The notes under the pieces were generated by a model. It did not search any database, was not told the origin of the DNA, and saw only the letters and a program-made list of their open reading frames with translations. Shown here piece after piece: positions 8,588-19,000 of a DNA stretch of 64,000 nucleotides (position 1 is its first letter; every line of letters starts with the position of its first letter). The stretch comes from Planctomycetota bacterium. Lineage in GTDB: Bacteria; Planctomycetota; OFTM77. The DNA lies in NCBI GenBank assembly GCA_029260795.1, contig JAJDCO010000001.1:124001-188000 (forward strand), read 5' to 3'. Both the position numbers and the translations under genes were made by a program.

Positions 8588-10759
8588 ATGATCAGCTTCT
8601 GTTCCCGCACCTGGCTGACGAGCGTCCTGACACTTGGACTCCTCGCCAGCTCCGCCTTTGCAGACGGTACGATCTCCGGCACGGTCCGGAGTGAAGTCGA
8701 CGGCACCCCGCTGGAGGGCGCCGTCGTCACCGTCGATCTCAGCCAGACGTTGACGGACACCACGGCCGCAGATGGAACGTACTCCATCCCGAACGTTCCA
8801 GCCGGAGCGCACACCGTCACCGCGATCGGTCCCGGTCTCTTCGACGAGCCTGTCACCGAGGATGCGGATGTCCAGGACGGACAAACGACCGTCGTGGACT
8901 TCGATCTCCATCTGGCCGCGCCGCCTACGCTCGAAGCCTTGAGCGACATCCCGGTCCCGGGTCCCGAGAACATCGGGGACTACGTCAAGGACAAGAAGTG
9001 GGCGATCATCCTGGGCAAGGCCCTGTTTTGGGACCAAGCAGCGGGTAGCGACGGCATTCAAGCCTGCGCCAGCTGCCACTTCCATGCCGGTGCCGACCCG
9101 CGAACGAAGAACCAGGTGAATCCGGGCAGCCTGAGCAAGGGAGCGCCCGCGAACACCCTGTTCGACCTTCCGCCCAACTACGAGCTCACGGCGGCGGACT
9201 TCCCGCTTCGCAAGCTCGCAGACCCGAGCGATCGCGACTCGACTGTCTTGAGGGACACCGATGACACGATCTCTTCACAAGGCGTGTTCAAAACGCTCTT
9301 CAACGGCGTCGTCGAGCGCGACTGCGAAGACGATGTCACCTACGAATACGATGACGTCTGGAACGTGGCCGGCTGCACGGTGCGCCGTGTCGAGCCGCGC
9401 AACACCCCGACCGTCATCAATGCCGTGTTCAACTTCCGCAACTTCTGGGACGGCCGCGCCAAGAACAAGTTCAATGGCCACAATCCGTTCGGCGACCAGG
9501 ACGATAGCTACCCGAAGATCGCTTGCTACCAGAACGGTGGCATCGTGATGGAGAGGGTCGATCTGAAGGACTCCTCCTTGGCGTCCCAAGCCGTCGGACC
9601 GCCTTTGAGCGAGTTCGAGATGTCGGCCCGAGGCCGTACCTTCGGCCTGCTCGGTCGCAAGATGCTTTCGCTGCGCGCCCTGAGCAAGCAGAACGTCGAT
9701 CCCTACGACAGCGTCCTCGGCAAGTATGCCAATCGCGGTCGCTACGGGCTTCGCTACTACTACGACGACCTCGTCGAGCGGGCCTTCCACTCCAAGTACT
9801 GGTACTCCCGCGACATCATCGAGGTCCACAACGGAGACATCTCCGACATCACGATCAAGCCCCATCCGGGTCGCGCGTTGTATGACAACGAGTTCACCCA
9901 AGCGGAGTACAACTTCGCGTTCTTCTGGGGCGTGGCGATCCAGTGCTACGAGGAGACTCTGGTCTCCGACGATGCCCCCATCGACCGCCATCTGCGTGGC
10001 TCCAGCTATGCGCTGAACAGCAAGCAGAAGGAAGGGCTCGAGATCTTCAAGAACAAGGGTAAGTGCATCAACTGCCACAAGGGAGCCGAGTTCACCGGCG
10101 CGTCGGTGCGTCGCGTCCGCAACGAGCCACTCGAGCGGATGATCATGGGTGACGGCGGGATCTCCGTCTACGACCAAGGCTTTTACAACATCGGCGTCCG
10201 CGACCAGTGCGAGGACATCGGTGTCGGTGATGTCGATCCCTGGGGCCACCCTCTGTCGCACACGCGGCAGGCCAAGGAGGGCACCTTCGACGACGACAAC
10301 CTCGATCCGCCCGTGGATCCCAACGAGCGAGACGACGTGACCGGCGCCTTCAAGACGCCTGGCCTGCGCAACGTCGAGCTCACCGGGCCGTACTTCCACA
10401 ACGGAGGTCAGGCGACACTCTGGCAGGTCGTCGAGTTCTACAACCGGGGTGGAGACTTCCACGACGAGAACATCGACAACCTCGATCCGGACATTCAGCG
10501 CCTCGAGCTCACCGAGGAGGAGATGGATTGTCTCGTCTCCTTCTTGTACGCGCTCACCGATGAGCGTGTCCGGTGGGCCAAGGCTCCCTTCGACCACCCC
10601 GAGCTCTGGGTCCCCAACGGGCACCCGGGCGACGAGTACCACGTCGGGAAGAACTACGTGACCGGTCAGGCCAAGGACGATCTCATCTTAATCCCCGCCG
10701 TTGGCAAGAACGGTTACCGTTCCAAGCTGAAGCCTTTCCTGGAAGACAACAAGTACTGA
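8588..10759 (+). CDS. Diheme cytochrome c peroxidase/MauG-like protein with N-terminal Ig-like domain
   Basis: 723 residues. A signal peptide (about 1-26) is followed by a carboxypeptidase-regulatory-like beta domain (about 27-110: GTISGTVRSEVDGTPLEGAV). The rest is a bacterial CCP/MauG module with two c-type heme motifs, CASCH near residue 160 and CINCH near residue 493. Typical surrounding blocks are present: RNTPTVINAVFNFRNFWDGR, FKTPGLRNVELTGPYFHNGG and YNRGG. The family reduces peroxide or carries out oxidative protein or small-molecule chemistry in the periplasm. The start is strongly supported by AGGGGGAGGA upstream. It is monocistronic, with two hairpins downstream. The exact substrate cannot be read from sequence. 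Confidence 0.93.
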   Translation: MISFCSRTWLTSVLTLGLLASSAFADGTISGTVRSEVDGTPLEGAVVTVDLSQTLTDTTAADGTYSIPNVPAGAHTVTAIGPGLFDEPVTEDADVQDGQTTVVDFDLHLAAPPTLEALSDIPVPGPENIGDYVKDKKWAIILGKALFWDQAAGSDGIQACASCHFHAGADPRTKNQVNPGSLSKGAPANTLFDLPPNYELTAADFPLRKLADPSDRDSTVLRDTDDTISSQGVFKTLFNGVVERDCEDDVTYEYDDVWNVAGCTVRRVEPRNTPTVINAVFNFRNFWDGRAKNKFNGHNPFGDQDDSYPKIACYQNGGIVMERVDLKDSSLASQAVGPPLSEFEMSARGRTFGLLGRKMLSLRALSKQNVDPYDSVLGKYANRGRYGLRYYYDDLVERAFHSKYWYSRDIIEVHNGDISDITIKPHPGRALYDNEFTQAEYNFAFFWGVAIQCYEETLVSDDAPIDRHLRGSSYALNSKQKEGLEIFKNKGKCINCHKGAEFTGASVRRVRNEPLERMIMGDGGISVYDQGFYNIGVRDQCEDIGVGDVDPWGHPLSHTRQAKEGTFDDDNLDPPVDPNERDDVTGAFKTPGLRNVELTGPYFHNGGQATLWQVVEFYNRGGDFHDENIDNLDPDIQRLELTEEEMDCLVSFLYALTDERVRWAKAPFDHPELWVPNGHPGDEYHVGKNYVTGQAKDDLILIPAVGKNGYRSKLKPFLEDNKY

Positions 10760-10767
10760 TCGAGACT

Positions 10768-10795
10768 GACCCGCGTCGCTTCTGCGACGCGGGTC
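10768..10795 (+). terminator. Strong hairpin after the MauG-like gene
   Basis: A perfect 12-bp stem GACCCGCGTCGC / GCGACGCGGGTC closes a TTCT loop, 8 bp after the stop codon. No T-run follows, so this may act as a 3' stabiliser with the real terminator further on. Confidence 0.55.
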
Positions 10796-10824
10796 GCCTC
10801 CCGAACGTCGAGCCTCGAGCTCGG

Positions 10825-10864
10825 AGCGTCGGACGCTCGGAGCCCAAGGCCCGACGCTTTTTTT
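10825..10864 (+). terminator. Rho-independent terminator
   Basis: An 8-bp stem AGCGTCGG / CCGACGCT with an 18-nt loop is followed directly by seven T residues (10858-10864). It lies 65 bp after the MauG-like stop and before the convergent modC. Confidence 0.7.
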
Positions 10865-10999
10865 AGGCCCGCCCCAATCGACGTGCGAAGGCTTCTGCGT
10901 TCTGCGCTCAACGTTTAGTGTTGCTCGAGTCAGCCGGTCCTCCTCGACGATCGCGTCGTCCGAGTCCTCGACCTCTGAGCGCTTCGGTCGCGAGGAGGC

Positions 11000-12118
11000 T
11001 CAGCCGTCAGGGAGCAGCGTTCGATACGCGCTCAGATGATGACAGGCGGTCGTCTTGATCAGAGCGAAGGCCGATTGACCCATGGCGAGACCGAGCTCGC
11101 GCACGGCACCGGGAGTCACCCGACAACGGAGCGCGACGCTTCCGACCTCGAGGCTCACCAAGACCTCGTGTCCGACCGGATCGAGGGCAGTGATCGTTCC
11201 CGTCAAGCAGTTCCGAGCCGAGGTCGCGCCGGGTCGAGCGCGGCTCAGGATGATGTCCTCGGCGTAGAGGCCGATGTCCACGCGGTCGCCGGCCAGCGCT
11301 TCGATCAGCGGCGTCGCCAGCGACTGCCCCGCTCCCAGCGACGGCCCCGCTCCCAGCGCCAGCCAGCTCACACCGCCCACCTCGTCGTGCCGCTCGACGG
11401 CGAGCCGCAACAGGTTGTCGACACCGACCAGATTCGCCACGCCGACGCCGCGTGGCTTCGCGATCACCTCGAGCGGCGAGCCCTGGGCCACCACCCTCCC
11501 CGCGTCGAGCACGACACAGTCGTCCGCCAAGGCCAGCAATTCGGGTGCGCGGTGTGTGACCAAGATCATGCGCACTCCCAAGCTGCGCTTGGCCTCGAGG
11601 AGCAATGCCAGCACCTCTCGTGAAAGCTCGGCATCGAGAGCGGCGGTCGGCTCGTCGAGCAGTAGCCAGCGCGGCTCCGATAGCAGCGCTCGACCGAGTG
11701 CCACTCGCTGTTGCTCCCCGCCAGACAGCGTTTGCGGTGATCGACCGAGCAGCGGCGCCAGGCGCAGCACGTCGACGACTCGGCGTCCATACGCTTCTTG
11801 GAGAGCACTGCGACCGCGCGGCGAGTAGGTCAGATTTCCTCGCGTCGTCAGGTGAGGAAAGAGCAGCGGATCTTGGGTCACGAGCGCCAGGCGACGAGAC
11901 TCGGGAGGAACCCAGATCTCACCCGGCCGCTGACAGAGAATGTCCTCGTCGATTCGCACCGTCGCCTCGGCCGTCTTGACGATACCCGCCAAGGCGTGGA
12001 GGAGCGTCGTCTTCCCCGCACCCGACCGCCCAAAGACGCCCACGACGGGTCCCGTGGATTCGAAGTCGACATCGAGTGTGAACCGCACGAAGCGCTGATG
12101 CAGCCGCACTCGAATCAT
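11000..12118 (-). CDS. modC: Molybdate ABC transporter ATP-binding protein
   Basis: 372 residues from the ATG at 12118; the open frame continues further upstream without meaning. It carries Walker A GRSGAGKTT near residue 33, a Q-loop at VTQDPLLFPHL, signature LSGGEQQRVALGRAL, Walker B LLLDEPTAALDA and switch His VTHR. The C-terminal 130 residues contain a TOBE/MOP-like domain (NCLTGTITALDPVGHEVLVSLEVG) that binds molybdate in ModC. It hydrolyses ATP at the inner face of the membrane to power ModB-dependent molybdate or tungstate import. The start overlaps the modB stop in ATGA, indicating translational coupling within modABC. Confidence 0.93.
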   Translation of the reverse strand: MIRVRLHQRFVRFTLDVDFESTGPVVGVFGRSGAGKTTLLHALAGIVKTAEATVRIDEDILCQRPGEIWVPPESRRLALVTQDPLLFPHLTTRGNLTYSPRGRSALQEAYGRRVVDVLRLAPLLGRSPQTLSGGEQQRVALGRALLSEPRWLLLDEPTAALDAELSREVLALLLEAKRSLGVRMILVTHRAPELLALADDCVVLDAGRVVAQGSPLEVIAKPRGVGVANLVGVDNLLRLAVERHDEVGGVSWLALGAGPSLGAGQSLATPLIEALAGDRVDIGLYAEDIILSRARPGATSARNCLTGTITALDPVGHEVLVSLEVGSVALRCRVTPGAVRELGLAMGQSAFALIKTTACHHLSAYRTLLPDG

Positions 12119-12789
12119 GCTCGCCTCCTTCGTCCGGCCAAGAAGGCGGCGCCGACGAGCGCGACCAGCGACAGCCCGACGCTGACGGCCGTCAGCCGCA
12201 CGACCGCGGCCTCCGAGCCGGGACGGTTCAGCAGCGTGTACACGGCCAGCGGAATCTGGCGCGTCTCGCCTTCGATGTTTCCCGCCAGGATCATGGTGGC
12301 GCCGAACTCCCCGAGCGCCCGCGCAAAGGCGAGCACTAGCCCGCTCACGACGCCCGGCCACGAGAGCGGCAGCGTGATGCGGCAGAAGGTCGAGAGTCGC
12401 CCTCGCCCCAACGACCGCGAGACGAGCTCCAGCCGCCGATCGACCGACAGCATCGACAGGCGAACGCTCTCGACCAACAACGGGAATCCGACCACCGCTG
12501 CCGCGATCACGCAGGCACCGCTCGTGTAGGCAATGTGTCCCCCGGTGACGGCGTGAAACGCCTGCCCCAAGAGGCTGCTGCGACCAAGGAGGCGCAAGAG
12601 CAGATAGCCTGTGACGATCGGGGGCAGCACCAGCGGAAGCATCACGATGCCTTGGAGGAGCAGCTTCCAACGCGAGGACCAGCGCGCGAGAGCCCAGCCG
12701 ACTCCAATGCCCGGACCTATCGAGACGACGACGACCCACAGCGCGACCTGCAGGGCCAGCCCGACGACCGCACGCTCCTCAGCACTCAC
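12115..12789 (-). CDS. modB: Molybdate ABC transporter permease
   Basis: 224 residues with about five hydrophobic membrane segments, the standard ModB size. The family motifs VMLPLVLPPIVTGYLLL and the EAA loop (SLGRGRLSTFCRITLPLSWPG), followed by ALGEFGATMILAGNI and TRQIPLAVYTLL, are clear. It forms the transmembrane channel for molybdate and couples to ModC through the EAA loop. It lies 21 bp after modA and overlaps modC by 4 bp, so the three form one operon on the minus strand. Confidence 0.94.
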   Translation of the reverse strand: MSAEERAVVGLALQVALWVVVVSIGPGIGVGWALARWSSRWKLLLQGIVMLPLVLPPIVTGYLLLRLLGRSSLLGQAFHAVTGGHIAYTSGACVIAAAVVGFPLLVESVRLSMLSVDRRLELVSRSLGRGRLSTFCRITLPLSWPGVVSGLVLAFARALGEFGATMILAGNIEGETRQIPLAVYTLLNRPGSEAAVVRLTAVSVGLSLVALVGAAFLAGRRRRA

Positions 12790-12810
12790 GAGTCGTGTCT
12801 CCCCCCAGGC

Positions 12811-13566
12811 TCATCGATCCGGGATCCCGAACCCGGCGGCGACCAAGACGCGCCGCGCGGAATCCGACTGGAGATGCTTCAAGAAAGTCGCCGCCATGTC
12901 CGGTCGATCTGAGGCGCGCACGACTCCGGCCAGGTACTCGATCGGTCGATGTGTCCGTTCATCGAGTGCGAACAGCACGGTGACGTCACCTGCCCGCGCA
13001 TCGGTCCCGTACACGAAACCGGCAGCGGCCTCACCCGACTGCACCGCACGCAACACCGAACGCACGTCGTCCAGCCCGACGAGAAAAGGCCGGAGGTGCT
13101 CGAGATCGTCCGTCGCGGCCAGGCTCTCTCGCGCATAGTCCCCGGCTGGAACGCCTTCATCGGAGAGGGCGACGCGATCTCCGGCCCGGAGACTCAGCAG
13201 CAGCTCGGGTGCATTTGCAGGGCCCGTTGCGCCCGATCTGGCGGCGATGCACACCAAGCGATTGTGGGCGAAAACGACGGGAGCGCCGACGAGCCCGCCC
13301 TCTTGTAAGAACTCCATCCAATGCCGATTCGCGGAAACGAACACGTCGGCCGGCGCACCATCCTCGATCTGCCGCGCCAGCCCGCTCGATGCACCGAAGC
13401 TCGTCCGCACGTCGCCGGTGGCGAAAATCGCGTTCAGCTCCGGAAGGACATCGGCCAGGCTGGCAGCCGCGAACACCCGGACCCCTGCGTCGTCCTCCGG
13501 CGGTCCCGGCAGGCACCCGAAGCTGGTGGTGGCGAGAAGGGCGATCGAGATCAAGAGGCGGTACAT
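12811..13566 (-). CDS. modA: Molybdate-binding lipoprotein
   Basis: 251 residues from the ATG at 13566, with GGAGG ten bases upstream. The N-terminus is a lipoprotein signal with a lipobox ending TSFGC near residue 18. Then follow the typical ModA blocks VFAAASLADVLPEL, TSFGASSGLARQIEDGAPADVFVSAN, VALSDEGVPAGDYARESL and AGFVYGTDARAG. The protein captures molybdate or tungstate outside the cytoplasmic membrane for ModBC. The lipid anchor, rather than a free periplasmic form, is the only unusual point. It is the first gene of modABC. Confidence 0.93.
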   Translation of the reverse strand: MYRLLISIALLATTSFGCLPGPPEDDAGVRVFAAASLADVLPELNAIFATGDVRTSFGASSGLARQIEDGAPADVFVSANRHWMEFLQEGGLVGAPVVFAHNRLVCIAARSGATGPANAPELLLSLRAGDRVALSDEGVPAGDYARESLAATDDLEHLRPFLVGLDDVRSVLRAVQSGEAAAGFVYGTDARAGDVTVLFALDERTHRPIEYLAGVVRASDRPDMAATFLKHLQSDSARRVLVAAGFGIPDR

Positions 13567-13936
13567 CGAATGCAAACCTCCATCGAGTGCACGGATGAGC
13601 GGGCGCCCAACTTTGGACTCTCGTGACTCAACTCTCAAGGCACGAGAATCGACATCCACGGGACCTCTCATCTGACATCGGCTCCTCGAGATTCCCAAGG
13701 AGCTGGTTCCTTGCGCGGGTCCTGCACCGGGGCCTTCTCGTCGAAGCACCCGCTCTCGAGCCGGCGACGTGTAGGATTCCCAGGTATGGCGAGCGATTCG
13801 ACGCGGTGAGCGTCTGCGAGAGCCCGGCGATCGGCTCGGGCCTTCTTCGGGAATCGAAATCTCACCGATCCTCGTTCCCCCACGGCGATAATGGTCCTGC
13901 CCCTCTCTCGGAAGCCCGGAGATCGCGAGGAGCTGG
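13567..13936. other. Divergent intergenic region between modA and the GH5-like gene
   Basis: About 370 bp containing the 5' regions of both divergent genes. I see no coding frame with homology, and no clear ModE operator or molybdenum-cofactor riboswitch that I could support by eye. Confidence 0.4.
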
Positions 13937-15070
13937 ATGCGCGAGATCTGCCCTGCATGGAAACACCTCTGGCTGCTGCTGCTCTGCGGAAGCTGCCACA
14001 CCACCGCCGAGGAACCACGGCCCGTGGCCGCCATCGCGGTCGACGGCCGCGGGTTCGTCGACGCGGCGGGTCGTCGATTCATCGCCTGGGGCTTCAACTA
14101 CGATCACGATCGCGAGGGACGCCTCCTCGAGGATTACTGGTACGACGAGTGGCCGACGGTCGAATCCGACTTCTCTGAGATGAAGACGCTGGGAGCGAAC
14201 GTCGTGCGTATCCATCTTCAGCTGGCGAGCTTCCTGAACGCCCCCCAGCGTGTGAACGCGACCGCGCTCGAGCGACTCGCCGACCTACTTGCCCTCGCCG
14301 AGCGCACCGGTCTCCTGCTCGATGTCACCGGACTCGGCTGCTATCACCGCCACGACATCCCACCTTGGTTCGACGTGCTCGATGAGGTCGACCGGTGGGA
14401 GGTCCAGGCGCAGTTTTGGAGCGCCATCGCTCAAGCCTGCGCTGGCAGCCCGGCCATCTTCTGCTACGGCCTGATGAATGAGCCGATCCTCCCCGGAGCT
14501 GGCCAAGTCGAGACCGACTGGCTGGGCGACGAGTTCGGTGGCAAGCACTTCGTCCAACGACTGACGCTCGATCTGCGCGACCGAACGCGCGAGCAGGTAG
14601 CAGAAACCTGGGTCGCGAAGCAGGTAGCTGCGATCCGAGCCCACGATCCACGGCGCCTGATCACTGTCGGCGTGATTCCATGGGCACATGTCTTTCCAGG
14701 TGCGCCCCCCCTCTTCTACTCACCGGCGGTCGCTCAGCATCTCGACTTCGTCAGCGTTCACTTCTATCCCAAGAGCGGTGAGATCGAGAAAGCCTTGAAG
14801 GCTCTGCGGACCTACGACATCGGCAAGCCCCTCGTGATCGAGGAGATGTTCCCCCTCGCCTGCAGCGTCGAAGAGCTCGATGCCTTCATCGAGGGCTCCC
14901 GCGACATCGCGAGCGGCTGGATCGGCTTCTACTGGGGCCAGACGATCGAAGAGACCCGTGACGACTCCAAAGGCATCGCTTCGGCGATCACGCGCACCTG
15001 GCTGGAATACGCGCGCGACAAGGCGCCGCGGATCGTTCTTCCGCCAGGTCGACCAGCCTCGGGACGCTGA
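13937..15070 (+). CDS. Glycoside hydrolase family 5-like lipoprotein
   Basis: 377 residues. The N-terminus is a short lipoprotein-type signal (WLLLLCGSC). The TIM-barrel core starts with GRGFVDAAGRRFIAWGFNYDHD and has the GH5/clan-A features: a general acid/base Glu in GLMNEPI near residue 181, the HFYP block near strand 6-7, and a likely nucleophile Glu in LVIEEMFPL near residue 301. It is probably an exported endo-glycanase (cellulase or mannanase type), but the substrate is not predictable. The ATG at 13937 is preceded by GGAG. It is monocistronic, with a long gene-free region behind it. Confidence 0.82.
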   Translation: MREICPAWKHLWLLLLCGSCHTTAEEPRPVAAIAVDGRGFVDAAGRRFIAWGFNYDHDREGRLLEDYWYDEWPTVESDFSEMKTLGANVVRIHLQLASFLNAPQRVNATALERLADLLALAERTGLLLDVTGLGCYHRHDIPPWFDVLDEVDRWEVQAQFWSAIAQACAGSPAIFCYGLMNEPILPGAGQVETDWLGDEFGGKHFVQRLTLDLRDRTREQVAETWVAKQVAAIRAHDPRRLITVGVIPWAHVFPGAPPLFYSPAVAQHLDFVSVHFYPKSGEIEKALKALRTYDIGKPLVIEEMFPLACSVEELDAFIEGSRDIASGWIGFYWGQTIEETRDDSKGIASAITRTWLEYARDKAPRIVLPPGRPASGR

Positions 15071-16034
15071 CGCTCCTGCCCGACTCGGCCCCCTCGAATC
15101 ACCACAGACGGCCGTTCACACAGCCGTCGCGGAATCGCTCCTGCCGAGCGCTTCGCGGCTGGGCTTTGCGACCGATGTCGACTGCCCCTCGAAGCTTCCA
15201 GCCTTCGCCGAAGCTCCCGAGGACTCAGTGACCTCGGCCCATGGCATCCCCCGCGACGCTCCGAGGAACGTCGCGGGGGAGCCCCCCAAACCCGCCTCTC
15301 CTCTCGACGAAACCCTCGACCTCCAACCTGGGCCCTCCAATGAGGGTCCGCTTCGAGGAGAGGCACCGAGAATCGATTGGCATTGCTATCGGAGCTGCCC
15401 GACCGGCCTCGATGAAGTGGCCACGGTCGATCGAGTCGCTCTGATAGAAACAGTCGCATTCAGCGCGCGCTGGTTACGGATTGAGCGCGGCTTTTTGATT
15501 CACTCTGCCAGCCGCTGCTGCCAGCGGATCCGAATGGGATACGCCGAGCCGCACCTATCGCGATCACGCCTGCCGAGTCGTCGTCCGCGAGCTTGCGTTG
15601 TCTTCAGGCTGGCGAGAACGGGCCGGCCGCCGCATCGACGCTCCCCTTGGGCCGGGGCACGCCCTCGCCCCAAGGCGGCTCAGCCCGACGCCTTACGGGG
15701 CGCGTTGCCCGCGCTGCTCGCGAGAGCGGGATGCACCTCGCAAGCGGGAGCACTCGCGGCGAGGCTTCGAGTCTGGCCGGAAGCCAGCTAGCGGCGAGCG
15801 CTTATCTTCCGGCGGCTGCGCTCGGAACGGCCACGCGTTCGGCCTCGAGCCTCAGGATGCGAAAAAAACATCCGCGCCCGAAATCGAGAAGCGGTGCTCA
15901 CTTCCTGAGACCATCGTCTGCCGTGATCATGCTCAGGCGATTTTGTCCTGGAGCGCATCTTTCGCCATTGAGAAACTGAAGGTCTACTCATTCCTTGGGG
16001 CGGTTACCCAGCACACAATTCGCAGGAGGGGTCC
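15071..16034. other. Long gene-free region
   Basis: Almost 1 kb without a credible gene. Frames here are arginine- and serine-rich with no domain, signal peptide or RBS. The region contains a strong perfect hairpin (15247-15280) and a second weaker one around CCTTGGG...CCCCAAGG near 15644-15674. It could hold a decayed gene or an unrecognised noncoding RNA. Confidence 0.5.
15247..15280. repeat. Perfect 12-bp inverted repeat
   Basis: TCCCCCGCGACG and CGTCGCGGGGGA are exact reverse complements separated by ten bases. It lies 177 bp after the GH5-like stop with no T-run on either side. It may be a transcript 3' end or part of a structured RNA. Confidence 0.55.
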
Positions 16035-19000
16035 ATGCATACGGCGTGGCGTTATTGGTTGGCTTTGGGCGTCCTCGTGGTCCTCAATGCCGCTGGCTGG
16101 ATCTGGCTCCGTCACTCCCTCTCCGGGCCACCGGGCCCGACCTGCCAAGTCCTCTCGACGCTGCCGACCGGCCCAGTCGACGAGACCGATCGGCTGACGC
16201 TCGTCTTCGATCGCCCGCTGGTCGCAGCCGACGTCTGCGACCAGCCACTCACTCGCTCCCCATTCGTGATCGAGCCCGATCTCCCGGGTGATTGGTCTTG
16301 GACGGCCCCGGATCGCCTCGAGCTCCGGCTCGACGCACCTCCACCTCCCGGACGCCGACTCGTGGCTCGTCCCGCACCCGACTTCGAGCAGCAGATCGGC
16401 CGCGCACTCGTGGGTCGGCGCGAGCTCGTCTTCGAGACGCGCGCTCTCGCTCTCGAGTCGGCTCACATCACGCACGGCGACGAGAGCCGTCTGGAGCTGC
16501 ACCTCGAGTTCAATCAGCCCGTACTGCCCCAGGATTTGATCGCGCAGGCTCGACTCTCCTGCTTCGGCGTCGAAGAGCTGGCGCTCACGGCGTCGCGCGC
16601 CGATGCCCGCGACGAAGTCGTCCTCGAGTTTCACCGACCGGCAGGCCTCGAGGTGACGCTCACGCTCGACGCTACCCTCGCTGGCCACGAGGCGGATCGC
16701 CCTCTCGGAAAGACGACCGCGCGCAAGCTGCGCGTCCCGGACCGCTTCGCATTCATCGACGTGCGAGCCGAGACTCCCGGGCTCGATTCCGACACCGCCC
16801 TCCACCTGCGATTCACCGAGCCACTCGATGTCGCGGCGACACTGCCACCCATTGAAATCAAGCCGAGCATCGGTGCATTCTCGACGCAGCGCTCGGGTCG
16901 GGATCTGATCCTGCGGGGGCCGTTCGAGCCGGCGAGTACTTATCAGATCATCGTGCCATCGACATTGCTCAGTGCCCGCGGAGCAACGTTGCGAGAGGCG
17001 GCACACCGAAAGGTGACCCTCGAGGCTCGCTCGCCACGCGTCGCTTTCGCCGAGCACCGTGGCATCCTGACACCTCACGGCCATCGCCTCCTCGACCTGC
17101 GCACGACGGGCGTACAGCGCCTGCGTGCGATCTGCCACCGCGTTCACACCAACAATCTCGTCGAGCACGTGCGGGGACGGCGGCCCGAAGAGACCGCCCG
17201 TGCTCTTGCGGAGCGCACGCTGACGGTGGCGGGCGAGCCGGGATCCGTGCAATCCCTCGGCCTCGATCTCGGCGAGCTGCTCGGTGAGCCCATCGGTGTC
17301 TATCACGTCACACTGCAAGCGGACGAGCATCGGTGGACGCGCGATCGCACCATCGTGACGGTCTCGGACCTCGCCTTGACCGTGAAGGAGCAGCGCACGG
17401 GACCATGGGTCTGGGTGACCTCCTTGCGAACGGGAATGCCCGTCGCGGGCGCCGAGGTGCTCGCCTTCTCCTTCAACGATCAGATCCTCGCCCGGGCACT
17501 CACCGACGAGAGCGGCGTCGCGACCCTGGACGTCCCGACGGGGCATCCCGATGGGCGAGCGTGGCTCATCGCCGCACAGCTCGGAGATGACCTCAACTTC
17601 GTTCAGCCGGATCGTCGTCGCTGGTCCCTCGACGACGTCGATCAATCGGGGCGCCCGATTGCACTCCACGACGACCTGCTCCTCTACACCGAGCGAGACA
17701 TCTATCGGCCCGGCGATCCGATTCACGCTACCGCGATCGTGCGTACCCCGACCGGCGGTACGCCGAAGCCGTACCCTCTCGAGCTGACACTCCGTGCACC
17801 CGACGGCCGCTCGGTGGCCCGCGAGATCGTGACGCCCGACGCCGAGCTTCCGGGCCTCGTGCAAGCCTCGTTTGCGACGGACGCCGAAGCACCGCTGGGC
17901 GCCTATCGCCTCGAAGCCCGCGTGCCGGGCGCCGATCGCAACCTCGCGGCGGCCTCGATCCTCGTCGAGGCATTCGTGCCCGTCCGCATCGAAGCCAGCG
18001 CCACTCCCACCCAGGAGCGGTTTCTCACGGGGCAGTCGCCGGCGATCGCGATCAGCGCCCGATTCCTCATCGGGCGGCCGGCCGCGAAGCTCCCCGTGCG
18101 CGTCATCGGCAGCTGGTGGCGCGCCCGCTACCGCTCCCCTTCGGCGCCCGATCATGCCTTCGGCCTCGAATCTTCCAACCAGACCCACGCGTTCCAGTCG
18201 AAAGCCACTCTCGACGAGGCGGGCGAGCTCACGTGGACTCTGACCGGATCGACGGTCCCGTCGGAGCCGGGACTCTGGAAGGCGCTGGCACAGGTGACCG
18301 TCACCGAGCCGGGAGGCCGCTCAGTGAATCGCAGCCTGACGCTGGTGCACGATTCCCTCGGCCGCCACCTCGGAGTGCGACTCCCGGATACGATCACGAT
18401 CGGCGAGCCCTTCGAGGCGAGCTGGCTCGTCCGCGATGGCGAGGACCACGCGCTCCCCTTGGGCGCGACCGAGCTCTCGCTCGTCCGCCTCGAGCGCGAG
18501 TGGGTCCTCAAGAAGGTGAACGGCGAGGCCGTGTGGCAGGCCGAGATGCACGAGATCGAGATCCACCGGGAGACGATCGAGCCGGTGTCGGGCCAGACCT
18601 TCGGGGACCAACGGCGGCTCACCTGCCCCACATGGGGACGCTACGAGATCCGACTCACGGACCTTGCGAGCGGAGCCCGCACCACGAACCGATTCCAAAC
18701 CGGTGGCGTCTGGACGCCGAATGACGGCGGTCCGGAGCGCCTCGAGCTCAGGCTCGATAAGGAATCCTACGCGCCGGGCTCCACCGTCCGCGTCTCGGTG
18801 CGCGCTCCATTCGCGGGGACGCTTCTCTTGACGCTCGAGACCGACCAGGTCCTGTCTCATCAGACGAGGACGCTCTCGGAGCCGGTGGCCGATCTCGAGT
18901 GGACCGTGCCGGCGGACCTGCGAGGCGGCGGGTTCGTGTCGGCGACGCTCGTGCGCCCGGTCGATCCGGGTCAAACCGATTGGCGTCCTCACCGCGCCCG

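Noticed and set aside
9275..10642. 455-residue minus-strand open frame
   Set aside because: It is antisense to the MauG-like gene, valine/aspartate-rich and without any domain.
13567..13936. Molybdenum-cofactor riboswitch upstream of modA
   Set aside because: I could not identify the conserved riboswitch core by eye; a covariance-model search would be needed to claim it.
15984..18188. 734-residue minus-strand open frame
   Set aside because: It is antisense to the alpha-2-macroglobulin gene, has no domain or signal, and starts without an RBS.
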